The notes under the pieces: generated by a model | Seen by the model: the letters and a program-made list of their open reading frames with translations, nothing else | What the model was told of the DNA's origin: nothing | Databases searched by the model: none | Shown: piece after piece, positions 27,611-37,273 of the stretch | Position numbering within the stretch: position 1 is the first letter of the stretch | Layout: every line of letters starts with the position of its first letter | Made by a program: the position numbers and the translations under genes | Source of the DNA: Cellulomonas rhizosphaerae | GTDB taxonomy: Bacteria; Actinomycetota; Actinomycetes; Actinomycetales; Cellulomonadaceae | Length of the DNA: 64,000 bases | Assembly (NCBI RefSeq): GCF_003470205.1 | Contig: NZ_QWKP01000221.1 | Coordinates: 25,162-89,161 of the forward strand | Direction of reading: 5' to 3'

Positions 27611-28237
27611 GTGGACGTCGACGCCCGGGAGCGGATCCGGGACGCAGCGATCGCGCGGTTCGGGCGCGAGGGGTTCGGGGCGGGCCTCCGGGCCATCGCC
27701 CTGGACGCGCAGGTCAGCGCCGCGCTCGTGATCCACCACTACGGCTCGAAGGACGCGCTGCGCGCCGCGTGCGACGCTCACGTCCACGCGACGATCCGGC
27801 GGGCGAAGAGCGAGGCGATGCGCGACGAGTCGCCCGCGCAGGTCATCGGGCAGCTCGCGACGATCGAGCAGTACGCACCCGTGTTCGCCTACATGGTGCG
27901 CAGCCTCATGGACGGTGGCCCGGCGGCCGCACAGTTCGTCGACGGACTCGTCGAGGACGCCGAGTCCTACCTCGCCGCGGGCGTCGCGGCCGGCACCGTG
28001 CGGCCCAGCCGCGACCCGCACGGGCGGGCCCGCGCGCTCGTCGCGAGCAGCGTGGGGACCCTGCTCATGACCCAGCTCGACGCCGCGGCCGGGCGGGCGG
28101 TCGCGCCCACCGACCGCCCCGGCGAGGCCATCGTCGCGATGGCCGAGGCGACCGTGCTGCCCGGCCTCGAGCTCTACACCTACGGCCTGTTCACCGACTC
28201 GTCCTACCTCGACGCGTACCTGGAGGGGCACCCATGA
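27611..28237 (+). CDS. TetR-family regulator of ABC exporter
   Basis: A 208-residue TetR repressor heading a three-gene operon. The helix-turn-helix is [17 protein letters not shown] then [30 protein letters not shown]. An upstream GTG at 27596 overlaps the -10 element, so the GTG at 27611 ([10 protein letters not shown]) is the likely start on a leaderless mRNA. The C-terminal domain ends [19 protein letters not shown]. The stop overlaps the ABC ATPase start (ATGA). It most likely senses the compound exported by the downstream transporter and represses the operon; the ligand is unknown. Confidence 0.88.
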   Translation: MDVDARERIRDAAIARFGREGFGAGLRAIALDAQVSAALVIHHYGSKDALRAACDAHVHATIRRAKSEAMRDESPAQVIGQLATIEQYAPVFAYMVRSLMDGGPAAAQFVDGLVEDAESYLAAGVAAGTVRPSRDPHGRARALVASSVGTLLMTQLDAAAGRAVAPTDRPGEAIVAMAEATVLPGLELYTYGLFTDSSYLDAYLEGHP

Positions 28238-29151
28238 CCGACGCCATCACCGCGGCCGGACTCGTCAAGACGTTCGGCCCGAAGCGCGCGCTCGACGGCT
28301 TCGACCTGCGGGTCGCGACCGGCGAGGTGCACGGCTTCCTCGGCCCCAACGGCGCGGGGAAGTCGACGACGATCCGCGTGCTGCTCGGGCTGCTCCGGGC
28401 AGACGGCGGCGAGGTGAGCCTGCTCGGCGGCGGCCCGTGGCGCGACGCGGTCGCGCTGCACCGACGGCTCGCCTACGTCCCGGGCGACGTGACGCTGTGG
28501 CCCACGCTGTCCGGCGGGGAGTCGATCGACCTGCTGGGCCGACTGCGCGGCGGCATCGACCCGGCGCGGCGCGCGGACCTCGTCGACCGGTTCGAGCTCG
28601 ACACCAAGGTCAAGGGCCGCGCGTACTCCAAGGGCAACCGGCAGAAGGTCGCACTCGTCGCGGCGCTCGCGGCCGACGTCGAGCTGCTGCTCATGGACGA
28701 GCCGACCAGCGGGCTCGACCCGCTCATGGAGGCCCTGTTCCAGGAGGTGGTCCGGGAGGCGGCGGCCGACGGTCGCACGGTGCTGCTGTCGAGCCACATC
28801 CTGGCCGAGGTCGAGGCGCTGGCCCAGCGTGTGACGATCATCCGCGCCGGGAAGGCGGTGCTCAGCGGGTCGCTCGAGGAGCTGCGCTCGCTCACGCGCA
28901 CCACGGTCACGGTCGGGCTGCGCGACGCGGACGGCGCGGTGCGGACGCTGGGCACGACGACCGGCGTGCACGACCCGCGGCGCGACGACGGCCACGTGAC
29001 GTTCGACGTCGACACCGACGCGCTCGACGCCGTGCTCGCCGCGCTGCCGGCCTTCGGCGTCTCGTCGCTCGTGGCCCACCCGCCCACGCTCGAGGACCTG
29101 TTCCTGCGCCAGTACGGCGAGGAGCTGGCCGAGATCAAGGCCGCCCGATGA
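28234..29151 (+). CDS. ABC exporter ATP-binding protein (DrrA-like)
   Basis: A 305-residue ATPase of an ABC-2 exporter. Motifs: Walker [11 protein letters not shown] (about 37-46), Q-loop region [19 protein letters not shown], signature [15 protein letters not shown] (a degenerate LSGGQ, usual in this subfamily), Walker [14 protein letters not shown], and the switch His in [13 protein letters not shown]. The C-terminal 80 residues form the extra domain of drug-exporter ATPases, ending [14 protein letters not shown]. It overlaps both neighbours by 4 bp. It powers the permease at 29148-30761 for drug, lipid or polyketide export. Confidence 0.93.
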   Translation: MTDAITAAGLVKTFGPKRALDGFDLRVATGEVHGFLGPNGAGKSTTIRVLLGLLRADGGEVSLLGGGPWRDAVALHRRLAYVPGDVTLWPTLSGGESIDLLGRLRGGIDPARRADLVDRFELDTKVKGRAYSKGNRQKVALVAALAADVELLLMDEPTSGLDPLMEALFQEVVREAAADGRTVLLSSHILAEVEALAQRVTIIRAGKAVLSGSLEELRSLTRTTVTVGLRDADGAVRTLGTTTGVHDPRRDDGHVTFDVDTDALDAVLAALPAFGVSSLVAHPPTLEDLFLRQYGEELAEIKAAR

Positions 29152-30761
29152 CCACCACCGTGGCGACCGCGCGGGGCGGCGCGCTCGCGGGCACGCGCGG
29201 ACTGGTCCGGCTGGTGCTGCGTGCGGACCGCTGGCGCATCGTGATCTGGGCCGTGGCGGTCGCCTGGCTGACCGTCGTCTCGGTGCGCGCGCTCGACGAC
29301 CTCTACGCGAGCGACACCTCGCGCGCGGCCCGCGCCGAGCTCATCGCCTCGCCCGCCGCGACCGCGCTGGCCGGGCCGGGCTACGGGCTCGACGACTACA
29401 CGATCGGCGCGATGACGGCCAACGAGCTCGCGCTGTGGATCATGCTGCCGGTCGGCATCATGGCGGTCCTCGCGGTGACCCGGCACCTGCGCGCGCCCGA
29501 GGAGGACGGCCGCCTCGAGCTGGTCCGCTCGCAGCCCGTCGGGTCCGCGGCGCCCGTGGTCGCGGGGCTCGTCGCGGCCGCGCTCGCCGTGCTCGCGGTC
29601 GGGACGCTCACGTTCGTCGGGCTGCTCGCGACGTCCCTGGACCCGGCCGGCTCGGCGCTGATGTGCGCGTCGGTCGTCGTCGTCGCGCTCGTCCTGGCCG
29701 GTGCCTCGGCAGTGGCGAGTCAGCTCTCCGCGCACGCGCGCACGGCCTCGTCGCTGGGCATGGCCGCGATCGGGGTCGCGTTCCTGCTGCGCGCGGTCGG
29801 CGACGTGCGGGGGCCGCGGAGCACGAGCGTGTGGACGTGGCTCTCGCCGTTCGGCTGGTCGCAGGCCACGGCGCCGTACACCGAGGACCGGTGGTGGCCG
29901 CTGCTCGTCGGCGTCGCGGCCACGGCCGTGAGCGTGGCGCTCGCGTTCGCGCTGGCCGGTCGACGAGACCTCGGGACCGGCCTGCTCGCCGAGCGGCCCG
30001 GCCGCGAGCACGGGCGGATCCGCGGGGTCGTCGGGCTGACGTGGCGGCGGCAGCGCACCGCGATCTGGTCCTGGGGCGCTGCCGTGGTGCTGTCCGGGGC
30101 GCTCGTCGGCGTGCTCGCCGCGCAGATCGCCGACTTCGTGGCCGACCAGCCCTCGCTCGAGGACCTGTTCCCGGGCGGGGTCGGGGGAGCGACCGCGGCG
30201 GCGTTCGCGTTGTACAGCGTCTTCCTCGCGGTGCTCGCGTTCGCGTACGTCACCACGGCGGTCGGCGCCGCGCGGCACGAGGAGACCTCCGGCCGGGCCG
30301 AGACGCTGCTCGCGCTGCCGGTCTCTCGCGCGCGCTGGCTCGGCTCGCAGCTCGCGCTCGCGGGGGCGGCGGCCGTCGTCATGCTGCTCGTCGCGGGCCT
30401 CGTCATGGGCCTGACCGCGGCCGCGAGCCTCGACGACCCGTCCCAGGTCCGGACCCTCGTCGGCGCGGCGGCCGTGACGATCCCCGGGGTGCTCGTCGTG
30501 CTCGGTGTCGCGGTGCTGCTCCTCGGCGTGGCGCCGCGCGCGTTCGCCGCGGTGTGGGCGTACGTCGCGTACGTGGGCGTGATGGCGATGTTCGGGGACC
30601 TGCTGCCCGACGGCGCCGACGCGGCCTCCCCGTTCACCTACCTTCCGGCCCTGCCCGCCGAGCCGATGACCTGGACGCCCGTGGTCGGCTGCACGGTCGT
30701 GGGGCTGGTCCTCGTGCTCGTCGGCACGCAGGGTTTCCGGCGGCGAGACCTGCAGGGCTGA
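29148..30761 (+). CDS. ABC-2 exporter permease (duplicated, about 12 helices)
   Basis: A 537-residue polytopic permease made of two similar halves, each with about six helices, as in actinobacterial polyketide/tetronasin-type exporters. Each half contains the same surface motif: [24 protein letters not shown] in the first and [25 protein letters not shown] in the second. Hydrophobic segments include [16 protein letters not shown] and [22 protein letters not shown]. The ATG at 29148 overlaps the ATPase stop (ATGA). With the upstream ATPase it forms the membrane complex. The substrate is unknown; export of a hydrophobic antimicrobial is the usual inference. Confidence 0.9.
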   Translation: MTTTVATARGGALAGTRGLVRLVLRADRWRIVIWAVAVAWLTVVSVRALDDLYASDTSRAARAELIASPAATALAGPGYGLDDYTIGAMTANELALWIMLPVGIMAVLAVTRHLRAPEEDGRLELVRSQPVGSAAPVVAGLVAAALAVLAVGTLTFVGLLATSLDPAGSALMCASVVVVALVLAGASAVASQLSAHARTASSLGMAAIGVAFLLRAVGDVRGPRSTSVWTWLSPFGWSQATAPYTEDRWWPLLVGVAATAVSVALAFALAGRRDLGTGLLAERPGREHGRIRGVVGLTWRRQRTAIWSWGAAVVLSGALVGVLAAQIADFVADQPSLEDLFPGGVGGATAAAFALYSVFLAVLAFAYVTTAVGAARHEETSGRAETLLALPVSRARWLGSQLALAGAAAVVMLLVAGLVMGLTAAASLDDPSQVRTLVGAAAVTIPGVLVVLGVAVLLLGVAPRAFAAVWAYVAYVGVMAMFGDLLPDGADAASPFTYLPALPAEPMTWTPVVGCTVVGLVLVLVGTQGFRRRDLQG

Positions 30762-30776
30762 CGGGCGCGCGCTGGA

Positions 30777-30782
30777 TAGGCT
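30777..30782 (+). promoter_or_regulatory. -10 element upstream of anchored protein gene
   Basis: TAGGCT about 46 nt before the ATG at 30829, implying a leader of roughly 40 nt that contains the G-rich ribosome site. Confidence 0.4.
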
Positions 30783-30828
30783 GCCGACGTCCGGGACGCG
30801 CCGGGCGTCACGACGACGGGGGACAGCG

Positions 30829-31536
30829 ATGAGCGAGACCGACGGACCCGAGTCGACCTCCGCCGACAAGCCGGCGTGGGCGACGACGGGCGCGACCGCC
30901 GCTGAGCCTGCGCCGGCCGCCGAGGGCGACGCCCCCGCGGCCGAGAAGAAGCCCCGTCCCGCCTGGCTGATCCCCGCGGCGATCGTCGCGGGCGTCGTGG
31001 TCGTCGGCGGCATCGTCGTCGCCATCGTGACGTCGGGCGGCGACGACACCGCCGCGGCCCCCGTCGCCACGCCGACCGTCGTGATCCCGAGCCCGACGCC
31101 CACGGCGACGCCCGCCGAGCGCCCGGACCCCACGGCCTTCACCTCCGCGCTGCCCGCGAGCGTCCTGCAGTACGCGTTCAGCGAGGAGAAGAAGGCCGAC
31201 GGCTGGATCAAGGCCGACGCGCTCGAGGCCGTGACCGACACCTACACCGACGGCGGCTCGGGCACGCTCGTGGTCGACGCGGGGCAGTTCGCGACCGCGA
31301 AGGAGGCGACGGCGTTCGCGAAGACGCTGCTCAAGGGCGACGGGACCGCGAACGCGGCGCTCGGCCTCCCGGCTGCGGGCGAGGTCACCGCCGGCGGGGA
31401 GAAGGTCGGCACGTTCGTCGTGCACGACGCGGGCGACGGGACCGGGGTCGCGGTGTGGACCAACGGCACATCCGTCTTCCGCCTGACGACCGCCGTCGCG
31501 GACGTCCTCGACGCGTACAACGCGTTCCCGCTCTGA
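30829..31536 (+). CDS. Single-pass membrane protein with Ala/Pro-rich tail, function unknown
   Basis: A 235-residue protein. An acidic, Ala/Pro-rich cytoplasmic tail (about 45 residues) leads to one transmembrane helix (AWLIPAAIVAGVVVVGGIVVAIV), then a Thr/Pro linker (VATPTVVIPSPTPTATPAERP) and an outer domain of about 135 residues. That domain alternates strands and helices (YTDGGSGTLVVDAGQFATAKEA, VGTFVVHDAGDGTGVAVWTNG) and has no Cys. No family is recognised. It is convergent with the histidine kinase gene; a long dyad separates them. The topology suggests an envelope sensor or wall-associated factor. Confidence 0.75.
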   Translation: MSETDGPESTSADKPAWATTGATAAEPAPAAEGDAPAAEKKPRPAWLIPAAIVAGVVVVGGIVVAIVTSGGDDTAAAPVATPTVVIPSPTPTATPAERPDPTAFTSALPASVLQYAFSEEKKADGWIKADALEAVTDTYTDGGSGTLVVDAGQFATAKEATAFAKTLLKGDGTANAALGLPAAGEVTAGGEKVGTFVVHDAGDGTGVAVWTNGTSVFRLTTAVADVLDAYNAFPL

Positions 31537-31560
31537 CCCTTCGAGCGCGTGGACTGCTTG

Positions 31561-31599
31561 TCGAAGACTTCGTCACGCCCGGCGTGACCACGTCTTCGA
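31561..31599. terminator. Bidirectional terminator-like hairpin
   Basis: Outer arms TCGAAGAC (31561-31568) / GTCTTCGA (31592-31599), an internal mismatch of 4 nt on each side, and inner arms TCACGCC/GGCGTGA with a 1-nt centre. It lies between the convergent genes ending at 31536 and 31605, so it may serve both. Confidence 0.65.
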
Positions 31600-31604
31600 G
31601 CTGA

Positions 31605-33080
31605 TCAGGCTGCCGGGAGGCGGACCGTGAAGGTGGTGCCGCCGTCCGGGCCCGGGTCGGCGGTGATCGTGCCCGCGTGCGCGCCGACAACGGCGTCCAC
31701 GATCGCCAGCCCGAGCCCGGTCGAGCCGGTCCCGCGCGTGCGCGACTCGTCGCCGCGCGTGAACCGCTGGAAGAGCCGGTCGCGCAGCTCCTCGGGGATG
31801 CCGGGGCCGTCGTCGGTGACGCGGACCTCGACGTCGGGCCCCACGGTCCGCACCTGAACGGTGACCGTGGTGCCGGGCGGGGTGTGCAGGCGCGCGTTGG
31901 CGAGCAGGTTCGCGAAGACCTGGCGCAGCCGGTGCTCGTCGCCGACGACCACGGGCTCGGCGTCGTGCTCGACGTCCGGCAGGTCGAGCCGCCACTGGTG
32001 GTCGCGGCCCGCGGCGTGCGCGTCACCGACCGCGTCGATCGCGAGCATGCCGAGGTCGACAGGCTCGGTCTCGAGCGTGCGGCCGGCGTCGAGGCGCGCG
32101 AGCAGCAGCATGTCCTCGACGAGCCCGGTCATCCGGGCGGCCTCGGACTCGATGCGGCTCAGCGACGTGACCGCGCCGTCGGGCAGCACCTCGGGGGAGC
32201 GGCGGACCAGCTCGGCGTAGCCGCGGATCGAGGCCAGGGGCGTGCGCAGCTCGTGGCTCGCGTCGGCGACGAACTGGCGCACCTGCGACTCGGACTCGTG
32301 CCGCGCGGTGAGCGCGGCGCTCACGTGGCCGAGGAGCTGGTTGAGCGCGGAGCCCACCTGGCCGACCTCGGTCGACGGGTCGGTGTCCTGCTCCGCGACG
32401 CGCTCGGCCAGCACCACCTCGCCGCGGTCCAGCGGCAGCCGGCTCACGCGCGTGGCGGTCGCGGCCATCCGGTCCAGGGGTCGCAGCTCGCGACGTACCA
32501 GGACGAGGCCGACGGTCGCGGCGACGAGCAGCGCGAGCACGCCGACGACGATCTCGACGACCACGAACCGGGTGACGGTGCTGGTCAGGGCGGTCGTCGG
32601 GAGAGCCGTGACCACGACGGCGCCGTCACCCGTCGTCGTCGACATCGCGCGGTAGGTACCCAGGTCGCCGAGCGTGACGGGGTGCGCGTGAGAGTCCTGC
32701 GGGACCGCGAGCAGCGTCGCGGACTGGTCGTCGTCGAGGTACTGGCGCTGGCCGTCCTCGTCGATGTAGTCCGCGCGCACGACGTCGTCGAGCTTGAACA
32801 GGTTGATGGTGTTGATCCCCTGGCCGGGGGCGAGGTTGCCGGGGGAGGGGCGGTCGTCGCCGCCCCCGGGGTTCGTCGTCGCGTCGCCGGGCGGGAAACG
32901 CATCGACGCGTTGGCGGCGCGCCCGTTGGCGGCGCTCAGCTGCTCGTCGACCTGTGTGACGAGCGACCCCCGCAGGGCGAGCGCCGAGACGGCCCCCATG
33001 CCGAGGGCGACGACCGCGACGAGCGCGACCAGGACGACGACGAGCCGCCGGCGCAGCGTCCAGCGCGACGGCGTGCGCAT
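31605..33080 (-). CDS. Sensor histidine kinase (HAMP, two membrane helices)
   Basis: A 491-residue membrane sensor. Helix 1 is at about 13-37 (LVVVLVALVAVVALGMGAVS), a 130-residue outer sensing domain follows, and helix 2 is at about 172-195 (FVVVEIVVGVLALLVAATVG). A HAMP domain (ELRPLDRMAATATRVSRLPL) leads to the H-box FVADASHELRTPLASIRGYA with phosphoacceptor His276. ATPase boxes are N (QVFANLLANARLHTP), G1 (VTDDGPGIPEEL), F (LFQRFTRGDESR) and G2 (GSTGLGLAIV). I use the ATG at 33080, whose A overlaps the regulator stop (TGATG); a GTG one codon earlier is possible. It pairs with the response regulator immediately upstream. The signal is unknown. Confidence 0.94.
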   Translation of the reverse strand: MRTPSRWTLRRRLVVVLVALVAVVALGMGAVSALALRGSLVTQVDEQLSAANGRAANASMRFPPGDATTNPGGGDDRPSPGNLAPGQGINTINLFKLDDVVRADYIDEDGQRQYLDDDQSATLLAVPQDSHAHPVTLGDLGTYRAMSTTTGDGAVVVTALPTTALTSTVTRFVVVEIVVGVLALLVAATVGLVLVRRELRPLDRMAATATRVSRLPLDRGEVVLAERVAEQDTDPSTEVGQVGSALNQLLGHVSAALTARHESESQVRQFVADASHELRTPLASIRGYAELVRRSPEVLPDGAVTSLSRIESEAARMTGLVEDMLLLARLDAGRTLETEPVDLGMLAIDAVGDAHAAGRDHQWRLDLPDVEHDAEPVVVGDEHRLRQVFANLLANARLHTPPGTTVTVQVRTVGPDVEVRVTDDGPGIPEELRDRLFQRFTRGDESRTRGTGSTGLGLAIVDAVVGAHAGTITADPGPDGGTTFTVRLPAA

Positions 33081-33814
33081 CACGCGGGCTTCAGCACGTA
33101 CCCGACGCCGCGCAGCGTGTGCAGCATCGGCTCGCGACCCTTGTCGATCTTGCGGCGCAGGTAGGAGACGTAGAGCTCGACGATGTTCGCCTGGCCGCCG
33201 AAGTCGTACTGCCAGACGCGGTCGAGGATCTGCGCCTTGGACAGCACGCGCCGCGGGTTGCGCATGAAGTAGCGCAGCAGCTCGAACTCGGTCGCGGTCA
33301 GGCGCACGTCGTCGCCGCCGCGGGACACCTCGTGGCTGTCCTCGTCCAGCATGAGGTCGCCGACGACGAGCACGGCGTCCTCCCGGGCCGTCGTCGCACC
33401 CGTGCGGCGCAGCAGCGCACGCAGCCGCGCGACGACCTCCTCGAGGCTGAACGGCTTGGTCACGTAGTCGTCTCCGCCGGCGGTCAGACCGGCGATGCGG
33501 TCCTCGACCGCGTCGCGCGCGGTGAGGAACAGCACGGGCACGTTCGGGTGCGTGGCGCGTACGCGGCGCAGCACCTCGAGGCCCGAGAGGTCGGGGAGCA
33601 TGACGTCGAGCACGATGACGTCGGGGTCGGTGTCCTTGACCTGCTTGACCGCGGCGATGCCGGTGAGCGCGTGCTCGACCTGCCAGCCCTCGTACCGCAG
33701 GGCGGTGGAGAGGAGCTCGGCAAGGGTCGGCTCGTCGTCGACCACGAGGGCGCGGACGGGCGAGCCGTCGGCGCGCGTGAGGGCCTGCGGTCGGGTGCCT
33801 GCGGTGATCGTCAT
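33080..33814 (-). CDS. OmpR/PhoB-family response regulator
   Basis: A 244-residue two-component regulator. Receiver domain about 20-135: acidic pocket VVDDEPT, phosphoacceptor Asp70 in VIVLDVMLPDLSG, conserved Thr in LFLTARDA, and Lys in YVTKPFS. The C-terminal winged helix (about 150-240) contains LTATEFELLRYFMRNPRRVLSK and the recognition region VELYVSYLRRKIDKG. I start at the ATG 33814 (MTITAGTRPQ), with CAGGCT 6 nt upstream. It is similar in layout to actinobacterial TrcR/TcrX-type regulators. It is followed directly by its kinase gene. Confidence 0.94.
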   Translation of the reverse strand: MTITAGTRPQALTRADGSPVRALVVDDEPTLAELLSTALRYEGWQVEHALTGIAAVKQVKDTDPDVIVLDVMLPDLSGLEVLRRVRATHPNVPVLFLTARDAVEDRIAGLTAGGDDYVTKPFSLEEVVARLRALLRRTGATTAREDAVLVVGDLMLDEDSHEVSRGGDDVRLTATEFELLRYFMRNPRRVLSKAQILDRVWQYDFGGQANIVELYVSYLRRKIDKGREPMLHTLRGVGYVLKPA

Positions 33815-33878
33815 GAGTGCAGCCTGGCCCGCCTCGCTTGCGAAGCCTTGGGAAAAGCCTGTGAACCTCCTGAGAAGG

Positions 33879-34541
33879 CTACTCCGGCAGGTGCGTGGTC
33901 TCCGCGGGGTTGAGCACGGCCGACAGGATCGCCTCGATCGCGAACGTCGTGGACTCGGCAAGGTCGACCGTGCCGTCGAGCAGCCACTGCACCTGCAGGC
34001 CGTCCATCACGCCGATGATCGCGCTCGCGGCGCGGGTCGCCTGCTCGTCGCTGACCTTGTGGTCGCCGATCTCCTGGATGGCGTGCGCGATCTCGCCGCG
34101 CAGCACCGCGAAGCGCTGCGTGACCCAGTTGCGCGCGGGGTGGTCCTCGGTGACCGACTCCGCGGTGAGCACGGTGTAGCCCTGCACGATGCCGCGGCGG
34201 TCCACGTTCGCCCGCGCGGTGCGCACGAGGTGGGTGAACAGCTCCATGCCATCGGGGATGTGCTGGCCCTCGAGGTCGCGCACGTCCTCGAGGTCGCGGT
34301 ACTCGAGCACCTCGATGAGCAGCTGCTCCTTGGTGCCGAAGTGGTGCAGCACCCCCGCGTGCGTGATCCCGACCTGCTCGGCGACGTCGGCGAGCGAGCC
34401 GGTCTTGTAGCCCTTCGAGCCGAAGGTGTGAGCGGCTGCGCGGAGGATCTCAGCGCGGCGCTCGGCCGTTCCCTTGCGCGGTCTACGCACCGCGGGGCGC
34501 CGGCTCGTGCCCGCAGGCACCGGTGGCACGTCGTCGTCCAT
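33879..34541 (-). CDS. TetR-family regulator (GH3-linked, second copy)
   Basis: A 220-residue TetR repressor paralogous to the one at 2465-3073: both share VADVAEQVGIT/VASRVGIS-like recognition helices, HHF, and the C-terminal MDGLQVQWLL. The helix-turn-helix here is RRAEILRAAAHTFGSKGY then SLADVAEQVGITHAGVLHHFGTKEQL. A basic Arg-rich tail precedes it (RRPAVRRPRKGTAERR). I start at ATG 34541 (MDDDVPPVP) because TATGGT lies 7 nt upstream. It is divergent from the second GH3 gene, with a dyad operator between them overlapping the GH3 promoter. Likely role: repression of the beta-glucoside locus until inducer is present. Confidence 0.87.
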   Translation of the reverse strand: MDDDVPPVPAGTSRRPAVRRPRKGTAERRAEILRAAAHTFGSKGYKTGSLADVAEQVGITHAGVLHHFGTKEQLLIEVLEYRDLEDVRDLEGQHIPDGMELFTHLVRTARANVDRRGIVQGYTVLTAESVTEDHPARNWVTQRFAVLRGEIAHAIQEIGDHKVSDEQATRAASAIIGVMDGLQVQWLLDGTVDLAESTTFAIEAILSAVLNPAETTHLPE

Positions 34542-34548
34542 GACCGAA

Positions 34549-34554
34549 ACCATA
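34549..34554 (-). promoter_or_regulatory. -10 element of leaderless TetR gene
   Basis: TATGGT ends 7 nt before the ATG at 34541; a TTGTCA-like -35 lies 19 nt upstream inside the shared operator. Confidence 0.55.
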
Positions 34555-34569
34555 CTGTGACCCAATGGC

Positions 34570-34603
34570 TTACTGACAAGTCAGCAACATGTGCTTGTAT
34601 AAC
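34570..34603 (+). promoter_or_regulatory. TetR operator overlapping GH3 promoter
   Basis: Dyad TTACTGAC-AA-GTCAGCAA (34570-34587; arms match at 7 of 8 positions) covers a -35-like CTGACA (34573-34578). TATAAC (34598-34603) is a good -10. The site lies between divergent TetR and GH3 genes and could block both promoters. Confidence 0.65.
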
Positions 34604-34643
34604 GAGCAGCAGACAACGACGTCCTGGATGGAGCACCACCCCC

Positions 34644-37193
34644 GTGTCCCTCGACACCGCTTCTCAGCCCACCGCCGACCGGCCGGTGACCGCCCTCGCG
34701 GAGCTGCGCGCGCAGCTCTCGCTCGAGGAGAAGGTCCGCCTCCTGGTCGGTGCCGGGCTCTGGGACACCACCGCGATCGACCGCATCGGCCTGCGTTCCG
34801 TGTTCGTCTCCGACGGCCCGGCCGGCGTGCGCGGGGTCGACGAGACCGGCCTCGAGACCTCCGCCTCCTTCCCGGCCCCGAGCGCGCTCGCGGCCACCTG
34901 GGACGTCGACCTGGCCGACGAGGTCGGCGCGGCGTTCGCGTCCGAGGCCCGGCGCCACGGCGTCGACGTGGTCCTCGCCCCCCAGGTCAACCTGCAGCGC
35001 ACGCCCGTGGGCGGCCGGCACTTCGAGTGCTACTCCGAGGACCCCGTGCTCACGGGCGAGATCGCGGTGCACGTGGTCCGCGCCGCGCAGGACCGTGGCG
35101 TCGGCATGTGCGTCAAGCACTTCGTCGCCAACGACTCCGAGACCGAGCGCACCTCCTACCTGTCCCGCGTCGACGAGCGCACGCTGCGCGAGGTCTACCT
35201 CGCGCCGTTCGAGCGCCTCGTGCACGAGGCGCAGGCGTGGTCCGTGATGGGCGCCTACTCGGGCATCGACGACGGCACGACGGCGGCCCCCGCGCTCGAG
35301 CACCGGCCGCTGCTGACGGGCGTGCTCAAGGACGAGTGGGGCTTCGACGGAGTCGTCGTCAGCGACTGGGTCGCGACGAAGTCGGTCGCCGCCGCGCTCG
35401 AGGGCGGGCTCGACCTGCAGATGCCCGGCCCGGACGGCGTGTGGGGTGACGGTCTGCTGGACGCCGTGCGCACGGGCCTGGTCGACGAGGCCTTGGTCGA
35501 CGAGAAGGTCGACCGCGTGCTGCTCATGGCGCAGCGGGTCGGCGCGATCGCCGGCCACGAGCCCGCAGGTGCGCTGCGCGACGAGGTCTTCGCGGTCGAC
35601 GTCCCCGCGGTGCTGCGTCGCCTCGTGGCCCGCTCGATGGTCGTGCTGCGCGACGACGCCCACGCGCTGCCCGTCGCCCCCGACGCCGTCAGCCGCATCG
35701 CGCTCGTCGGCCCCAACGCCGTCTCGCCGTTCGTGCAGGGCGGTGGCTCGGCGTACGTCCGGCCGGACCGCACGTCGACCCCCGCCGACGCGTTGGCCGC
35801 CGCCTTCGGCGCCGAGGTCACCGTCCACGCCGGCGCGGTCTCGCGGATGCTGCCCCCGCAGCTCGACCTCGCGGGCCGCTGCCGGACGCCGGACGGCGAG
35901 ACGGGCGCGCTGGTCGAGGTGCTCGACGCCGACGGCGCGGTCATCGACTCGCGCGTCGTCACGGCGTGGCACGGCTGGCTGCGCGAGCCCGCCGAGCACG
36001 CGGTCTCCGTCCGCATCCGCACGACGGTCGCGCTGACCGAGCCCGGCCACCACGAGGTGGGCGTCGGCACGGTCGGGCGGCACCGCATCCAGGTCGGCGG
36101 GCAGGTGCTCTCGACCGGCGAGAAGGTGGTCGGCGCCGAGGTCATCCTCGACTCGAGCGTCAACGCGCCGGCCCCCGCGGTGCTGACGATCGAGGTCACC
36201 GAGCCGACGACGGTCGTCGTCGACACGCTCGTGCAGGCCGTGCACCCCGTCGGCTACGCGTCCTTCGCGCGCGCCGAGCTGGTGCACCGCACGCCCGGCA
36301 CCTCGCCCGACGAGCTGCTCGCCGCGGCGGTCGAGGCCGCCGCCGCGGCCGACCTTGCGGTCGTCGTCGTCGGGACCAACGAGGAGATCGAGTCCGAGGG
36401 GTACGACCGCACGTCGCTGGCCCTGCCGGGCACGCAGGACCAGATGGTCAAGGAGATCCTCGCGGCCAACCCGAGGACGATCGTCGTGGTCAACGCGGGC
36501 GCCCCGGTGCTGCTGCCCTGGCTCGACGAGGTGCCGTGCGTGGTGTGGGCGTGGCTCGGAGGCCAGGAGTGGCCCGAGGCCCTCGGCGACGTGCTCGCGG
36601 GCCGCACCGAGCCGTCGGGCCGTCTGCCCTGGACGCTGCCGGCCAACGAGACCGACGTCCCCGTGCCGCACGCCGTCCCGGTGGACGGCGTCATCGACTA
36701 CCACGAGGGCGTCCACGTCGGGTACCGCTCGTGGCTCCGCCTGGACCGCACGCCCGCCGCGCCGTTCGGCCACGGGCTGGGCTGGACCGCGTGGGAGCAC
36801 GACTCCGCGACGGCGACGCTCACCGCCGACGGCGGCCTCACCGTGGACGTCACGGTCTGCAACACCGGCCCGCGCGCAGGTCGCGAGGTCGTCCAGGTCT
36901 ACGTCGAGCCCCCGGCGGGGTCGCCCTCGGGCGACCGGCCGGTGCGCTGGCTCGGCGGATTCGCTGTCGTGCACGCCGAGCCCGGCGAGCGCACGACAGT
37001 CCCCGTCCGGGTGGACGCGCAGGCGTTCCGGACCTGGGACACGGCACGGTCCGGCTGGGTCACCCCGCCCGGCACGTACCGGATCCGCGTCGGCCGCTCC
37101 TCGAGCGACCTGCGCCACACCGTCGAGGTGAGCCACCCTGGCTCGTCCCCGGCGGACCCGGACAGCTCGTCCAGCACCACCGCACACCCGTAG
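34644..37193 (+). CDS. GH3 family beta-glucosidase with PA14-like insertion
   Basis: An 849-residue intracellular GH3 enzyme, about 100 residues longer than the one at 3070-5307. Barrel domain: VFVSDGPAGVRG, LAPQVNLQRTPVGGRHFECYSEDP, Lys-His pair in MCVKHFVANDSETER, nucleophile Asp241 in FDGVVVSDW. The alpha/beta domain begins near VALVGPNAVSPF and is interrupted by about 150 residues resembling a PA14 domain (GDRTS...RMLPPQLDLAG through VQAVHPVGYASFARAEL), then resumes with VVVVGTNEEIESEGYDR and AWLGGQEWPEALG. A fibronectin-III-like domain ends it. The PA14 insertion is known in some GH3 enzymes and alters substrate length preference. I start at GTG 34644 with a GGAG site upstream. It begins the oligosaccharide locus. 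Confidence 0.9.
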   Translation: MSLDTASQPTADRPVTALAELRAQLSLEEKVRLLVGAGLWDTTAIDRIGLRSVFVSDGPAGVRGVDETGLETSASFPAPSALAATWDVDLADEVGAAFASEARRHGVDVVLAPQVNLQRTPVGGRHFECYSEDPVLTGEIAVHVVRAAQDRGVGMCVKHFVANDSETERTSYLSRVDERTLREVYLAPFERLVHEAQAWSVMGAYSGIDDGTTAAPALEHRPLLTGVLKDEWGFDGVVVSDWVATKSVAAALEGGLDLQMPGPDGVWGDGLLDAVRTGLVDEALVDEKVDRVLLMAQRVGAIAGHEPAGALRDEVFAVDVPAVLRRLVARSMVVLRDDAHALPVAPDAVSRIALVGPNAVSPFVQGGGSAYVRPDRTSTPADALAAAFGAEVTVHAGAVSRMLPPQLDLAGRCRTPDGETGALVEVLDADGAVIDSRVVTAWHGWLREPAEHAVSVRIRTTVALTEPGHHEVGVGTVGRHRIQVGGQVLSTGEKVVGAEVILDSSVNAPAPAVLTIEVTEPTTVVVDTLVQAVHPVGYASFARAELVHRTPGTSPDELLAAAVEAAAAADLAVVVVGTNEEIESEGYDRTSLALPGTQDQMVKEILAANPRTIVVVNAGAPVLLPWLDEVPCVVWAWLGGQEWPEALGDVLAGRTEPSGRLPWTLPANETDVPVPHAVPVDGVIDYHEGVHVGYRSWLRLDRTPAAPFGHGLGWTAWEHDSATATLTADGGLTVDVTVCNTGPRAGREVVQVYVEPPAGSPSGDRPVRWLGGFAVVHAEPGERTTVPVRVDAQAFRTWDTARSGWVTPPGTYRIRVGRSSSDLRHTVEVSHPGSSPADPDSSSSTTAHP

Positions 37194-37244
37194 TACTCGA
37201 CGCGATCCGCAGTCACGTCGATCGGTTCCGTCCCAGCAGTCCCG

Positions 37245-37250
37245 TAGGTT
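37245..37250 (+). promoter_or_regulatory. -10 element of binding-protein gene
   Basis: TAGGTT 23 nt before the GTG at 37274. The adjoining TTCCTGAC (37249-37256) matches one half of the TetR operator at 34570-34587 (7 of 8), so shared control is possible. Confidence 0.45.
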
Positions 37251-37273
37251 CCTGACAGTGCAAGGAGGCACTC

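Noticed and set aside
25845..27731. 628-codon plus-strand open frame across radA.
   Set aside because: Overlaps the His-rich gene in another frame and runs antisense to radA, whose zinc, Walker and KNRYG motifs are intact.
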